Assembly: GCF_000812685.1 (NCBI RefSeq)
Contig: NZ_JWIF01000061.1
Location: forward strand, 1-42,669
DNA: 42,669 nucleotides
Source of the DNA: Halocynthiibacter namhaensis
GTDB lineage: Bacteria; Pseudomonadota; Alphaproteobacteria; Rhodobacterales; Rhodobacteraceae
Reading direction: 5' to 3'
A program made the translations under genes and the position numbers. The notes below the pieces were generated by a model. The model had not been told where the DNA came from. It searched no databases and saw only the letters and a list, made by a program, of their open reading frames with translations. This document shows positions 1-9,273 of the stretch, in pieces; position 1 is the first letter of the stretch; the number at the start of each line of letters is the position of its first letter.

Positions 1-1
1 G

Positions 2-877
2 GTCCACGGGGTCGAGCCGATCTGCAGGGCTCTGCCGATCGCCCCGTCTACTTTCTATGCTCATGCAGCCATTGCCCGTGATCCTAATTTGGCTTCAGAC
101 CGGTCCAAACAGGACGCCTTAGATCGCAAGAAGATCAAGGACGCCTTTGATGGCAGTGGTAAGCGATATGGTGCACGTAAAATCTGGCACGAGTTGCGCC
201 GAAACAATCACGACATCGCGCGCTGCACAGTAGAACGGTTGATGAAAGTTATGGGAATACAGGGCGTTGTGCGCGGTCAGAAGCCGATCACGACCAATCC
301 AGACACGTCCCAACCCTGCCCAGATGATAAGGTCAACCGCGACTTCACAGCAAACATGCCAAACCAGCTCTGGGTTAGTGACTTCACCTATGTCTCAAGC
401 TGGCAGGGCATGGTGTATGTCGCTTTTGTCATTGATGTCTTTGCTCGCTGTATTGTGGGTTGGCGCGTGTCCACGTCCATGACAACAGGGTTTGTTTTGG
501 ACGCTCTCAACCAAGCCATATGTCAGCGTATTCCATCAGGGGCGGAAGAGCTGATCCATCACAGCGACCGAGGCAGCCAGTATCTGTCGATCAAATACAC
601 CGAACGGCTAGTAGAGGCAGGTATCGACCCTTCCGTGGGAAGCGTTGGTGACAGCTATGACAACGCTCTAGCGGAAAGCACAATCGGTCTGTTCAAAACC
701 GAGGTCATCGATTTTATGGGGCCTTGGAAATCTGTTGGACAGATCGAATGGGAAACCCTGAAATGGGTGAACTGGTACAACAAAAAACGCCTACACAGCA
801 AAATCGATTACATCACCCCCCATGAAGCAGAGGAGAACTTCTATGAAGCCTTGAATGCCGCTGAAAAAGCAGCTTAA
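2..877 (+). CDS. IS3-family transposase OrfB (5' end outside window)
   Basis: This is the catalytic subunit of an IS3-family transposase, a DDE-type integrase-fold enzyme that cuts and joins the ends of the element. The frame is open from the first bases of the window, reading VHGVEPICRALPIAPSTFY upstream of the first possible internal start (TTG at 89), so the visible part is a 5'-truncated gene and not one starting at 89. The three catalytic acidic residues can be placed in LWVSDFTY, in HHSDRGSQY and in the glutamate of DNALAEST. A HTH_21-like stretch (YGARKIWHEL) precedes the catalytic core. The stop at 877 lies 41 bases before the outer end of the IS, as is normal. In an intact IS3 element OrfB is made as an OrfA-OrfB fusion by -1 frameshifting; that site is not in the window. 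Confidence 0.88.
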   Translation, partial: VHGVEPICRALPIAPSTFYAHAAIARDPNLASDRSKQDALDRKKIKDAFDGSGKRYGARKIWHELRRNNHDIARCTVERLMKVMGIQGVVRGQKPITTNPDTSQPCPDDKVNRDFTANMPNQLWVSDFTYVSSWQGMVYVAFVIDVFARCIVGWRVSTSMTTGFVLDALNQAICQRIPSGAEELIHHSDRGSQYLSIKYTERLVEAGIDPSVGSVGDSYDNALAESTIGLFKTEVIDFMGPWKSVGQIEWETLKWVNWYNKKRLHSKIDYITPHEAEENFYEALNAAEKAA

Positions 878-898
878 TATTTGAACCAACAACTCTCC

Positions 899-918
899 GG
901 TAAAACCGGGGCGGTTCA
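899..918. repeat. IS3 right terminal inverted repeat
   Basis: A 20-base end sequence finishing in CCGGGGCGGTTCA, which is TGAACCGCCCCGG read inward. It lies just after the transposase stop. The partner repeat is outside the window. Confidence 0.65.
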
Positions 919-1055
919 GTACTGGCTCAGAAGGTGGCGGAACGGGCGAAGCGGCTGGGGTGATCTGCATGATCATTCCACCAATCTGACAAACATGGCT
1001 CAGAGTTTTCATGTACAGAAACTGCCTAGGAACTGACGATCACTACAAAATGAGG
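919..1055. other. Short spacer between IS3 end and gajB
   Basis: There is no complete gene here. Immediately after the IS end a short frame with strongly GC-biased third positions reads LAQKVAERAKRLG and then stops (about 921-962). It may be the 3' tail of a gene cut by the IS insertion. It is too short to identify. Confidence 0.3.
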
Positions 1056-2969
1056 TTATTTTTCCAGGCAAAGCCCCATCTCTGAAATAAAACGAGACGG
1101 TTGTTGAGTTCTTGCAGCCCCCCATGGCATCATACGTGAACGCGGATAAGAAACGAATAACCAACGGCGAGCCCGTGTGACGGCGACAAATGCAGTGTTG
1201 CGTTCTTCGTTTATCTTCGCCTCCGTGTTTGCGCGGTAGTCAGGAAATGTTCCTTCACAAAACCCCATCAAGAACACAATATCCTTCTCAAGCCCCTTCA
1301 TTGTGTGGACAGTGCTTAGTGTTAATCCGGTCTCGGACACGTCTGGGTTCAACTTGCCCAAAGCTGTCGCATTCCTAAATGCACTGAGAGTGCTGCCAAG
1401 ACCGAGTTTCCGGAATCTGGTCCACCGGTCCGAAAACTCTTGTAGTTCAACGAGGCTACGATCAAATTCCAGCCTCTTCTGTTCATCATGCTCAGAGAGG
1501 GCCAATTCGCGCAGCTTCTTTTCGAAGAGATTCTCAAACTTCAAAACGTTTGGATTCTCGAAGTCCAGCTTCTCTATTTCAATAAGAAGGCCTCCGATCA
1601 AATCGATGCAGGATCCGTCTGAATTCGAGTAGCTGTGCCCAAACTGGCTCAGAAGATCTTCGCCTCCCCAACTCGACGGGGCGGGAATTCCGAGAAGTTG
1701 GCATAGCTTCTTTCCATCAACCCAATCGTTTGGATTGAGTTTCACCCTAACAGCGGAATCCAGCACTTTCCCAAATAGTGACACTGGTAGTTTTTCTCGC
1801 TCGCCAACCTTTACGTTAAACTCGATACCCTGTTTTTTGAGGGTACTTTCGAGTTTGGAAAACACAAACCGGTTCCGGGCAATTGCGACCATATTATCAA
1901 CCGAAATCTGCCCCTCAATTTCCGGATGGCTTTTCAGTCCCACAAGGTTTTGAATGCTTGACAAAATCCAGTCCGCTTCTTCTTCCTCCGAAGGAAACGC
2001 GGCAAGTTTAACAGTGCCTTCGAGAGCGAATTCAGTTTCTTTCTGTGCACCAGGGCGAAGGCCATTTGCCGCTCGTACGACGGCCTTCGAACTGCGGTAG
2101 TTCTCGGTCAAACTAAAGGTTTTTGGCGCATAGTCTGCAACAAAAATCTCACACAGATACTGGGATGAAGACCCGTTAAAGCCGTAAATCATCTGATCTG
2201 GGTCCCCAACCATCATGATATTGTTGTCTTTGGACCCCGCCAATGCCTTCACGAATTCGTACTGAATGCGGTTTAGGTCTTGCGCCTCATCCACACAGAT
2301 GTGGCTGTATTTGGCTCGATAAATGTCGCCAATCCACGGTTGGGTGAGAAGAATTCGATGCGCGTATCTAAGAATGTCGTCGTAGTCTATTCCCCGGCTG
2401 TTCAGAAGTGCGTTTTGATAGTCATTGTAGACGCGCCAAACACCCGGGTTTTCTGAGAGCCGCTCTGAAACATCCTCTTCAGACAGCATTTCTCTCTTAA
2501 TTGTGGAGAACCCATCCATGTAATTTTGAAGATTTCGTTCTCTGGATTTCTTTTCCTTCGGATCTTCCACATCAAGATAGTCGTCGATGTCTACGCCATC
2601 AGCTCTTAGTGCCTCAAGAAACACCTCCATGCGATCCTTGTCACGCTCGAAGATTTGAACATTTGAGGGCAGACCAATAGTATGCCCATACTGTTCAAGG
2701 ATACGTTGTGCGACAGAGTGAATTGTACCGACCCAAATCCGGTCTTCGTCGCATCCGCTACGAGTTAACCGCTCTTTCATCTCAGAAGCAGCCTTGTTGG
2801 TGAAGGTAAGAGCGATCACTCCATCCTTCTTCAAGTTAGAAAGAATGAACCGTATTCGCTCCGTCAACACACGTGTTTTGCCTGAGCCAGCCGACGCCAG
2901 AACCTGAATAGAGCCTTGTAGCGGCTGCTCGACAATCTCGCGTTGTCCTTCTGAGAGTTGTATGCTCAC
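1056..2969 (-). CDS. gajB: GajB-like UvrD/Rep superfamily 1 DNA helicase (Gabija)
   Basis: This is a superfamily 1A ATP-dependent helicase. All core motifs are visible in order: Walker A ASAGSGKT near residue 30, Walker B DEAQD, motif III GDPDQMIYGFNGS, motif IV ENYRS, motif V TVHTMKGLE and motif VI VAVTRARRW. Alone it would be a generic UvrD/Rep helicase. Directly behind an OLD-family ATPase-TOPRIM gene it matches GajB, the partner of GajA in the two-gene Gabija antiphage system. At 637 residues it is longer than the founding GajB (about 500) but in the UvrD range. I chose the GTG at 2969, which overlaps the gajA stop as GTGA and has GGAGG ten bases upstream. A TTG at 2978 is the alternative and adds three residues. 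The overlap implies translational coupling to gajA. Confidence 0.85.
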   Translation of the reverse strand: MSIQLSEGQREIVEQPLQGSIQVLASAGSGKTRVLTERIRFILSNLKKDGVIALTFTNKAASEMKERLTRSGCDEDRIWVGTIHSVAQRILEQYGHTIGLPSNVQIFERDKDRMEVFLEALRADGVDIDDYLDVEDPKEKKSRERNLQNYMDGFSTIKREMLSEEDVSERLSENPGVWRVYNDYQNALLNSRGIDYDDILRYAHRILLTQPWIGDIYRAKYSHICVDEAQDLNRIQYEFVKALAGSKDNNIMMVGDPDQMIYGFNGSSSQYLCEIFVADYAPKTFSLTENYRSSKAVVRAANGLRPGAQKETEFALEGTVKLAAFPSEEEEADWILSSIQNLVGLKSHPEIEGQISVDNMVAIARNRFVFSKLESTLKKQGIEFNVKVGEREKLPVSLFGKVLDSAVRVKLNPNDWVDGKKLCQLLGIPAPSSWGGEDLLSQFGHSYSNSDGSCIDLIGGLLIEIEKLDFENPNVLKFENLFEKKLRELALSEHDEQKRLEFDRSLVELQEFSDRWTRFRKLGLGSTLSAFRNATALGKLNPDVSETGLTLSTVHTMKGLEKDIVFLMGFCEGTFPDYRANTEAKINEERNTAFVAVTRARRWLFVSYPRSRMMPWGAARTQQPSRFISEMGLCLEK

Positions 2970-4750
2970 GTCAGCCAAGCCTCCACCTTTAAAAATGCGC
3001 TTTGAAACGCTTGCGGCACTACGGCTTCACGGGACTTCCCGAAGCCATTTTGAGAGAGCTTGTCGGCTAAGAAACCTGAATAACTGGTTTTTTCGCTACG
3101 CATTTTCTCAATCAAGTCATCGTCGCTAAGTTCTTCAAGTTCTTTTTGCTTAACTGCCAAGTATTTAGGATGCTGATTTACTTCTTTCGCTCTCTCAACA
3201 AAGGCCGCAATAATCTCATCACGCAGTCCGCATGCTTTGACTATCTCAGCTTCAAGGTCGTTCGGGTCTGATAGGTAGCCCAAGAAAAACCAGTCCTCGG
3301 AAAAGTCCAAATCCGTCTCGGATTTGATTTTGTCAATCTGGTTGTCCACAATTGTCTTCGTGGAATTTCCGTCAGCGGTATCATTATCGCTGACTATCGC
3401 GACTGGTATCCCAAGACTCAGGGCAAGTTTGATATATGGTCCATAATTCCGCCCATTTACAGCCGCCAGCGTAACACCCTTTGAAAACGCGGTTGCTTTG
3501 AACCAGTGCTCAAAGAACACCGGAGCCACTTGATCCTCCGTTTGCCCCTCAAAAAGAATTATGGCCTTCGCGAACAGTATTTCGCCCTTATTTCGCATAA
3601 CTTCACGGTGAAGGGACTTCAGTTCTTCACCTGACAATCCATCGATCAGGCTATAGCACTGGGTGTGCCCACCGCGTGCTGACAAGGATCTCAAATTTGC
3701 GAGGGCACACATCGCAGCAAGATATGGAGAATGAGTGCTAACGATGGCTTGTCCAGTGCTGTCGAACAACTGAGAAAAAAGCGAGCGCTGCGCATTGGGG
3801 TGCAGGTGTGCTTCGGGTTCTTCAGCAGCAATAATTGGATGATAGGGTTCAGCCTCTTCTTGGTGCAACTCCTCCATAAGGCCTGTAAAGGCCTTTACTG
3901 CCAACATAGACGCCCAACTTCGCGTGCCCATGCCATGGTATTCCATAGAAAAGGAGCTGGCTGCGGTATCGCCAAAGTGAACGCTGAAATTCTTCGAGAG
4001 GTCCCGCAATTTTTTCGGGAACGGCGTCACTTCGGCGTTTCCTTCACCACCGAAAGACTCGTTTAGGGCATTCAGTTGCTCTTTCAATCGCGCCAGGGGT
4101 GCGCTTTTCGAAACCGCTTCTTTGTTGACGTCCGCAATCATGTTTTCAAGCACGTCAACGTCAGCTTTGTCGTATTTTACCTGTGAAAGCACTCTTCCAA
4201 CAAACGATGATCTTTCATTCAGTTCGTGGTGTATGTCCCGCTGGGCATCAATCGAAACAAAAGGTACGAATTCCGAGCGGCTCGAGAACTTCAGGCTTGA
4301 AGTAGTTACAACGGAGAGCCAATTCGCGTACTCAACCCACTCTTGCAGCGTGTGCCGTTCGACCAAGAAGCCTGTTCTTGCGGCTTGCGGTTCGGCGGTA
4401 GTTCGGAATGCAAAGAATTGTCTTCCCGCAGCGTCTGCCCGGATTTTGTCTCCAAATTCGTTGGTCCATTCCTTTGAAAATGCGTTCTGACGGCTGCCTT
4501 CGTCATTGGTTGACACAATCCGAACATCTACGATAATCTTCTCCGACCGCTCATCGTCGCCATCAATGTGGAAGTCTTCATCCGACAAGTGTCGTCCATA
4601 GTCTCCCAAAGCGAGTTGCAGAGCTTTAAGTACAGAGGTTTTCCCGCAGTTATTTGGTCCGATAAGAACAGCAACCCGTGGCAATGACATTTCAAAGTCT
4701 CTGATGCCTCTGAAGCCAGAAATTCGAACTTTATCAACTAGAATCGACAT
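2966..4750 (-). CDS. gajA: GajA-like OLD-family ATPase/TOPRIM endonuclease (Gabija)
   Basis: This is an ABC-type ATPase fused to a TOPRIM nuclease. The N-terminal ATPase begins with the RecF/OLD-like FRGIRDFEMSLP stretch and Walker A GPNNCGKT at residues 31-38. A Walker B-like AAEEPEAHLHP and the VSTHSPYLAA switch region follow around residues 300-330. The TOPRIM domain shows its glutamate in ILFEGQTEDQ near residue 400 and the acidic cluster in VSDNDTADG near 452. In Gabija, GajA nicks DNA and is held inactive by normal nucleotide levels; phage takeover releases it. The start at 4750 is preferred over an in-frame ATG 45 bases upstream because AGAAAGA lies just ahead of it and the conserved sequence begins there. 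The stop overlaps gajB. The order gajA-gajB with overlap is typical of the system. Confidence 0.87.
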   Translation of the reverse strand: MSILVDKVRISGFRGIRDFEMSLPRVAVLIGPNNCGKTSVLKALQLALGDYGRHLSDEDFHIDGDDERSEKIIVDVRIVSTNDEGSRQNAFSKEWTNEFGDKIRADAAGRQFFAFRTTAEPQAARTGFLVERHTLQEWVEYANWLSVVTTSSLKFSSRSEFVPFVSIDAQRDIHHELNERSSFVGRVLSQVKYDKADVDVLENMIADVNKEAVSKSAPLARLKEQLNALNESFGGEGNAEVTPFPKKLRDLSKNFSVHFGDTAASSFSMEYHGMGTRSWASMLAVKAFTGLMEELHQEEAEPYHPIIAAEEPEAHLHPNAQRSLFSQLFDSTGQAIVSTHSPYLAAMCALANLRSLSARGGHTQCYSLIDGLSGEELKSLHREVMRNKGEILFAKAIILFEGQTEDQVAPVFFEHWFKATAFSKGVTLAAVNGRNYGPYIKLALSLGIPVAIVSDNDTADGNSTKTIVDNQIDKIKSETDLDFSEDWFFLGYLSDPNDLEAEIVKACGLRDEIIAAFVERAKEVNQHPKYLAVKQKELEELSDDDLIEKMRSEKTSYSGFLADKLSQNGFGKSREAVVPQAFQSAFLKVEAWLT

Positions 4751-4798
4751 CGTATATTCTTTCTGAATGCCTGCGCTCAAAGCAGCACCCGTCAACCT

Positions 4799-4822
4799 AA
4801 ACTCTAAGTTTGTATAGAGTTT
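4799..4822. promoter_or_regulatory. 8-bp inverted repeat upstream of gajA (possible operator)
   Basis: AAACTCTA and TAGAGTTT are perfect inverted arms separated by eight bases, 49-72 bases upstream of the gajA start. The position suits a promoter-proximal operator. The minus-strand reading has no convincing T-tract on the far side for a terminator of the upstream coupling-protein gene. Function is inferred from position only. Confidence 0.35.
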
Positions 4823-4880
4823 TTCAGAACTTCCCGCTAGAGGCGATCTGAAGTCATATAGTTTATTGGGTATGGGTGTT

Positions 4881-6758
4881 TTATTCTACGGCAGCTCCCT
4901 CCAAAAATCGATCAACCCGTGCCGACGCATCCTGATAAGCTTCGATGGTCGGCACACGCTGCGGTTCTGCACCGGCACCTTCAGCGGTTAACGCATCCAT
5001 TTCAGAGCGCCTCGCAGGTTTTTCTTTCTTCCCAGAGGACACTTGCATCGCCCCAATCTTCTGTTCCAACGCCTGGATTTGCCCCTGCAGACCACGCATT
5101 TGATCCTTGGTCGATGGATACGGCAATTCCCCTGATTGCTTGTCAAATATCTCTTTGAAGAAACGGTCCTCATAGTATTTGATCCGCTTGGCTCTGACCG
5201 GCATCTGCGCATCGACCACTAGAACGATGTCATCCAAATCCATGCGTCGCACCTCATCTTCAGGCAATAGCGCTGTTTCTTCAGTGCGCTCTGACATACT
5301 GCGGCCAGCAAAGGGATTGCGGCCAACCGAGCGGGACCGCGTCACCACCCGCTTTGTGGTCTTACCGACAGCCTTGCTCAGTTCCTCAATAGTTTTCTCA
5401 TCGGACGGGGTCAGGTAGAGCTTGATCCCGGCGTTCCCTTGCAATGCACGACGGGCATTCTCGCCGTAGATCTCATCAAGCGCGGGAATGGTTTGCGTCA
5501 CGATCGCCAGGTTGGCCCGATATGAGCGCAGAGTTTCTATGCTGTCGGTGACAATGGGCATTTTGCCAAGCCGGTTGAATTCATCGAGCATGATCATCAC
5601 CGGCCATGGCTCATCGTCTCCCGGTTCATGATCCTGTAGGGTTGCCAGAAGGTCGGAGAAAAACAGGCGGATTAACGGGGCCATTGGCTTCACCATCAAA
5701 GGCTCGACCACCAGATAGACGGACAGCGGTGTTTTCCGGATCTCTGCAAAATCAAAATCAGATGTGACCGTGGCGCGGTCAATAGCTGGATTTGACCATT
5801 GCTTGAGGCCAGATGTCATCAAGAGCGACAGATAAGAAGTCAGCGTGTCATTGTTGGTGGACGCCATGCGCATGAAGATCAGCTTGGCCGCAGGGTTTTG
5901 CACCTCATCAGCGCGGCGACGGTATTCTTTCTGCTTGTCACCCCCGGATGCTGTGATGCGATAGATTTCGCCCAAGGTGGGGCGCTTGCGCTCAAACGCC
6001 AGTAGCCCAGCCGCCACGAACAGGTCGATGCCGCCATCCAACAAGCCCTGCACGCGGTCACTATCTGCCTGTAGGAACAGGGTCGCCAGCAACTGCAATT
6101 CCATCTGTTGACGGTCTATATTCTCAAGCCCCGCAATGCGCAGCAAAGGATTATAGCGATGCGAACGGCCATCTTTCCAATCGGTCGGCGCACACCGAAA
6201 CACCTTATCACCCTGCGCTGCTCGGTGGCGCGAGGTGGCTTCAAAGTTCTCGCCCTTCACATCCAGCACCACGGCGCTGCCTCGATAGGTCAAAAGGTTC
6301 GGGATCACAAAACCAGTGGTTTTGCCCCGACCTGTTGGCGCAACGATCAGCGCGTGAGGGAAAACCTTGGACATGATTAAGGGTTTTCCGCCTTTAGGTT
6401 TGCCCATTTTACCAAGGATAAACCCGTGACCGGCCTCTCCTAAAAAACCGTTTCGCTTCATCTCGGAAAGCGTCTGCCAATGGGTTTCGCCGAACTTGGT
6501 CAGGGCGTCATTCATCAGAACTGCACTCAACAGAACACCCGCGCTGGTACAAATACCGACGATCAAGTGCACGATCCGCATATCGGCAGGCCGCGTAATG
6601 CGTAGATCGATATATCCGCGCGCCAGCATCAGAAAGTCGATATCAGCACCAACGCCGAACCAGCGGAACGTCAGGAATGCCGAAGCCAACACATAGCCGA
6701 GGATCGCCCCAAGCACTGCAAAGCTGAGGAGCCCAAGGGCAATGCGCGATTTATCCAT
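4881..6758 (-). CDS. VirD4/TraG-type conjugal coupling protein
   Basis: This is the inner-membrane ATPase that hands the relaxase-DNA complex to a type IV secretion channel. Two hydrophobic segments lie near the N-terminus (about residues 6-30 and 62-82). They are followed by a TraG/VirD4 ATPase domain with Walker A APTGRGKT at 140-147 and Walker B MIMLDEFNRLG around 386. FVIPNLL and VVLDVKGE are typical of the family. The C-terminal tail is charged and could contact the relaxase. The gene overlaps the relaxase stop by eight bases and is co-transcribed with it. No VirB-type mating-channel genes are in the window, so the element probably relies on a helper's channel. At 625 residues it has a normal family length. 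Confidence 0.9.
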   Translation of the reverse strand: MDKSRIALGLLSFAVLGAILGYVLASAFLTFRWFGVGADIDFLMLARGYIDLRITRPADMRIVHLIVGICTSAGVLLSAVLMNDALTKFGETHWQTLSEMKRNGFLGEAGHGFILGKMGKPKGGKPLIMSKVFPHALIVAPTGRGKTTGFVIPNLLTYRGSAVVLDVKGENFEATSRHRAAQGDKVFRCAPTDWKDGRSHRYNPLLRIAGLENIDRQQMELQLLATLFLQADSDRVQGLLDGGIDLFVAAGLLAFERKRPTLGEIYRITASGGDKQKEYRRRADEVQNPAAKLIFMRMASTNNDTLTSYLSLLMTSGLKQWSNPAIDRATVTSDFDFAEIRKTPLSVYLVVEPLMVKPMAPLIRLFFSDLLATLQDHEPGDDEPWPVMIMLDEFNRLGKMPIVTDSIETLRSYRANLAIVTQTIPALDEIYGENARRALQGNAGIKLYLTPSDEKTIEELSKAVGKTTKRVVTRSRSVGRNPFAGRSMSERTEETALLPEDEVRRMDLDDIVLVVDAQMPVRAKRIKYYEDRFFKEIFDKQSGELPYPSTKDQMRGLQGQIQALEQKIGAMQVSSGKKEKPARRSEMDALTAEGAGAEPQRVPTIEAYQDASARVDRFLEGAAVE

Positions 6759-8562
6759 GGGTCACGCCTTTCTCACCATCTGTATCGACGTGGCGCTGGC
6801 GCTGCACCTCAAGTTCCTCGTTGGCGATTTCATCCAGCACATGCTCCATCGCAACCGAATTCGCCAGCTCTGGTTCGCCTTGCAGATAGGCTTTGGCCAT
6901 ATAGAGGCGATCCAGCCGGTCTTCGATGTGATCTTCCAGAACACGTTCGTCACCGATGGCGAGGTCATCGGTGTGTTTGTCACCAATCAACTCATGCAAT
7001 TCCTGACGCAGTGTATCGCGATCCAAATCATCACGGAAAGGATCAGAAGCCGGATCCTGCCTGAGCCTCTGCAAGGCCTCAGATGCGGTTGGCGGCAGAC
7101 CGTCAATCGGGTCGCGATGATCGTTCGTCACCTCGACATTCCCGGCGTCCCGCAGAACGTCGGCATCATTCAGGACGCGGCCTAATTCACCATGCAGCTC
7201 ATCCAGCCGATCAACCGCCTTTTCCAGGTCATCGCGTCTGGACAGATCGAGCCCTTCGGTTTCGGCGATGGCAGTCAGATCACGACTGAGCCACTGACGT
7301 TCCAGCGCTGCATTCTGCGCACCGATCTCAATGCGTGACACAACCTCCTGCGTCGAAATGCCTGTGCCTTTGAGAGCCATATCCATCCGCTCAGCCACGG
7401 CGTCACTGCCAAGCTTATCCTGCACCTGATCTGCGATATTCTCTGCTGAATAAATCCCGCTATTAGACGGCGTTTCCAGCAAACTATGGGATCGAACGCC
7501 GATTGGGCTCAGATGAGAAATCGAGCGATAGATCTCGTTCAGCTCCTGCTCCAGTGCCGCGCGGCGATCTGGAGGGGCTTGTTCCACCACCTGTTCAGCC
7601 TGTTCGATCTTGCCGTGGAACGCATCCACGACCTCGTCAAATGAATGCTGTTCTTCCGCCATGCCGTACACCTTTCCGTCTGCTTCAATGGATTTGCCCT
7701 GCGCCAACATCATGGCGGCGCGCTCCAGCGCACGGGCGATATCGTGTTGATTTTCGCGAGACACCTCTGCCGCCAGCCCCTGATAAAGTCTGGCGTGCTG
7801 GGCAACATCCGCCAGCGCTTGATCCAGTTCCGGACCAACGCGTTCACGCTCGGACAGATCCTGACCACGCTCTTTTGCACGGCGATATTCCACATCGCTC
7901 AGGCTTTTGGTGGTGATCCCGCGTTCCAGCTTATGGGTCGCCTCAAGGCGGACGCCGTAGCGATCAGCGGCTTCAACCATCGCCTCGCGAAAGCTGTCAT
8001 AGTTAAAATGATGCCCCTGCTTGAGATAAAAGAACTCGCCATCCTTGCTGCGCCGGTTCAGCACGATATGGGCATGGGGGTGATCACGATCTTCATGCAC
8101 CGCCGCGATAAAATCAAACTGGCTGCCTTCACCCAGAAAGAACCGCTCGCAGATATCGCGGGTGATCTCAGCCACATCAGATCCCGAGGTGCCGATGGGA
8201 TAAGCCATCAGCAAATGAGACGTATGGCCCAACTTCGGATGAAACCCTTCATTCCACTGCGCCGAAAACCGGCGCGTGACCTGTTCAATCTCTTTGGGTG
8301 ACAGCACCTTCTGACCATCATAAGTACCGCGGCTATCGATGATAAAGCTCGACTTGGTGGTCAAATATTCCAGCTGATTGCGCAGCTGTGCTTTGCTATG
8401 GGTGCCGCCCTCACGGATCGCTTTGAAGATCGCGGGGGAATGGCCCATGGCTGCGCGAACCATCTGCTTTTGTCGCTGGCGCAGAACATGACCCCGAATG
8501 CGGCTCCAGTCCCCATCGAAGAATTCTGACCGCATGGCGGTGACGGTATTACTCCGGGCCAT
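6751..8562 (-). CDS. VirD2-like relaxase/mobilisation nuclease
   Basis: This is a DNA relaxase that would nick oriT and attach covalently to the 5' end. The three-histidine metal site is seen as HPHAHIVLNRR at residues 161-171, preceded by the conserved LGHTSHLLMAYP at 111-122, which places it among VirD2-type relaxases. The catalytic tyrosine cannot be fixed by eye; the N-terminal region and YLTTKSSFII are candidate places. The C-terminal half is acidic, coiled-coil rich and without an obvious primase or helicase domain. I set the start at 8562 because GGAGG lies eight bases upstream; an ATG 33 bases further upstream is less well placed. The 5' end overlaps the MobC-like gene and the 3' end overlaps the coupling protein gene, giving a mobC-relaxase-T4CP operon. 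Confidence 0.85.
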   Translation of the reverse strand: MARSNTVTAMRSEFFDGDWSRIRGHVLRQRQKQMVRAAMGHSPAIFKAIREGGTHSKAQLRNQLEYLTTKSSFIIDSRGTYDGQKVLSPKEIEQVTRRFSAQWNEGFHPKLGHTSHLLMAYPIGTSGSDVAEITRDICERFFLGEGSQFDFIAAVHEDRDHPHAHIVLNRRSKDGEFFYLKQGHHFNYDSFREAMVEAADRYGVRLEATHKLERGITTKSLSDVEYRRAKERGQDLSERERVGPELDQALADVAQHARLYQGLAAEVSRENQHDIARALERAAMMLAQGKSIEADGKVYGMAEEQHSFDEVVDAFHGKIEQAEQVVEQAPPDRRAALEQELNEIYRSISHLSPIGVRSHSLLETPSNSGIYSAENIADQVQDKLGSDAVAERMDMALKGTGISTQEVVSRIEIGAQNAALERQWLSRDLTAIAETEGLDLSRRDDLEKAVDRLDELHGELGRVLNDADVLRDAGNVEVTNDHRDPIDGLPPTASEALQRLRQDPASDPFRDDLDRDTLRQELHELIGDKHTDDLAIGDERVLEDHIEDRLDRLYMAKAYLQGEPELANSVAMEHVLDEIANEELEVQRQRHVDTDGEKGVTHG

Positions 8563-9139
8563 CGGCGAAACCTCCAAGAATGCGCGACACCTCACCAGTC
8601 AGATGACTGCGGCGGCGCTGCGCCATGTCCTGCACCTGATCCGCGATTTCAAAGATCAGCCCGGCCAACGCACGCACCTGACCATGGGCGGCATTGCCAT
8701 AGGGCGGCGTCTTGCCCTGGCGTTTCGCCTCATTCAGACGCTGCGCGATCTGGTTGATATTGTTGCCCGCCCGATTGAGCGACGCCGACAACCCGCGCAT
8801 CTGCTCCGCCAGATCATCATCCGGGACAAAGACGTCATTGGCGGATTGAATCAACCGGCGCAAACCATCGGCGCGCGAGTGAATATCACGCCGCGCCAGC
8901 ACCGCGTCAAAGCCGTTCAGTTCTTGTTTAGTCAGACGCACATTCACCAGCTCGGACCGTACATGGCTGTCCAGCTTGCGTGCCTGATCGGCTTTCAAAG
9001 TGTAGAAAATGCTGCGCGTCGTGACGCCATATTCACGGGCCAGATCCTCAACAGAAACACCATCAGCCCGCTTGCGCACAATCGCAAAACGCTCGCTTTG
9101 CGTCAGTCGCTTGTGCCGTGGTGTGCGGGGCTGGCCCAT
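8549..9139 (-). CDS. mobC: MobC-like mobilisation accessory protein with N-terminal HTH
   Basis: This is probably the oriT-binding accessory factor that helps the relaxase load. Residues about 13-50 resemble a helix-turn-helix (ERFAIVRKRADGVSVEDLA). The second half carries the MobC-like pattern: NVRLTKQELNGFDAVLAR, then the helical SLNRAGNNINQIAQRLNEA. The last of these is the classic conserved MobC element. It is the first gene of the mobilisation operon and its start lies about 34 bases from the inverted-repeat cluster that I propose as oriT, as expected for an oriT-proximal accessory gene. No strong ribosome binding site precedes the ATG. Family assignment is good; the HTH part is an inference. 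Confidence 0.75.
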   Translation of the reverse strand: MGQPRTPRHKRLTQSERFAIVRKRADGVSVEDLAREYGVTTRSIFYTLKADQARKLDSHVRSELVNVRLTKQELNGFDAVLARRDIHSRADGLRRLIQSANDVFVPDDDLAEQMRGLSASLNRAGNNINQIAQRLNEAKRQGKTPPYGNAAHGQVRALAGLIFEIADQVQDMAQRRRSHLTGEVSRILGGFADGPE

Positions 9140-9172
9140 GTGAAGTAATCATCCCTATTTCTTGCCAGTTTC

Positions 9173-9245
9173 ATACAGACAGCCTTGTTATGGCATCTCG
9201 CCATAATTGAATCAATATTATAATATTGATGAAGGCTGTCTGTAT
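9173..9245. other. oriT: Candidate origin of transfer (nested inverted repeats)
   Basis: A 73-base block lies directly upstream of mobC. Perfect 14-bp outer arms (9173-9186 ATACAGACAGCCTT; 9232-9245 its complement) enclose two smaller structures. One is a hairpin with arms TTATGGC/GCCATAA at 9188-9206. The other is a perfect AT-rich 20-bp palindrome at 9211-9230. Inverted repeats beside mobC/relaxase genes are the usual form of oriT. I could not find a standard RP4-like nic sequence, so the nick position is unknown. It could alternatively be the autoregulatory operator of the mob operon. Confidence 0.55.
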
Positions 9246-9273
9246 TCCATTTGGAGCAGCCATGGGCTGCGAC

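Larger units (their letters stand above)
1..918 (+). mobile_element. IS3-family insertion sequence, right part (left end outside window)
   Basis: The element enters from the left edge of the window. It contains the orfB transposase reading frame and ends in a terminal inverted repeat at 899-918 that reads TGAACCGCCCCGG on the opposite strand, the TG-start expected of an IS3-family end. The left terminal repeat and orfA lie outside the window, so neither completeness nor target duplication can be judged. Confidence 0.8.

Noticed and set aside
89-877. A complete transposase gene starting at TTG 89
   Set aside because: The frame is open and family-like upstream to the window edge, so the gene is truncated by the window and does not start at 89.
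1056-4750. Reading the OLD/UvrD pair as housekeeping DNA repair genes
   Set aside because: The order, overlap and TOPRIM-bearing ATPase beside a UvrD helicase are specific to Gabija, and the location is a mobile defence island.
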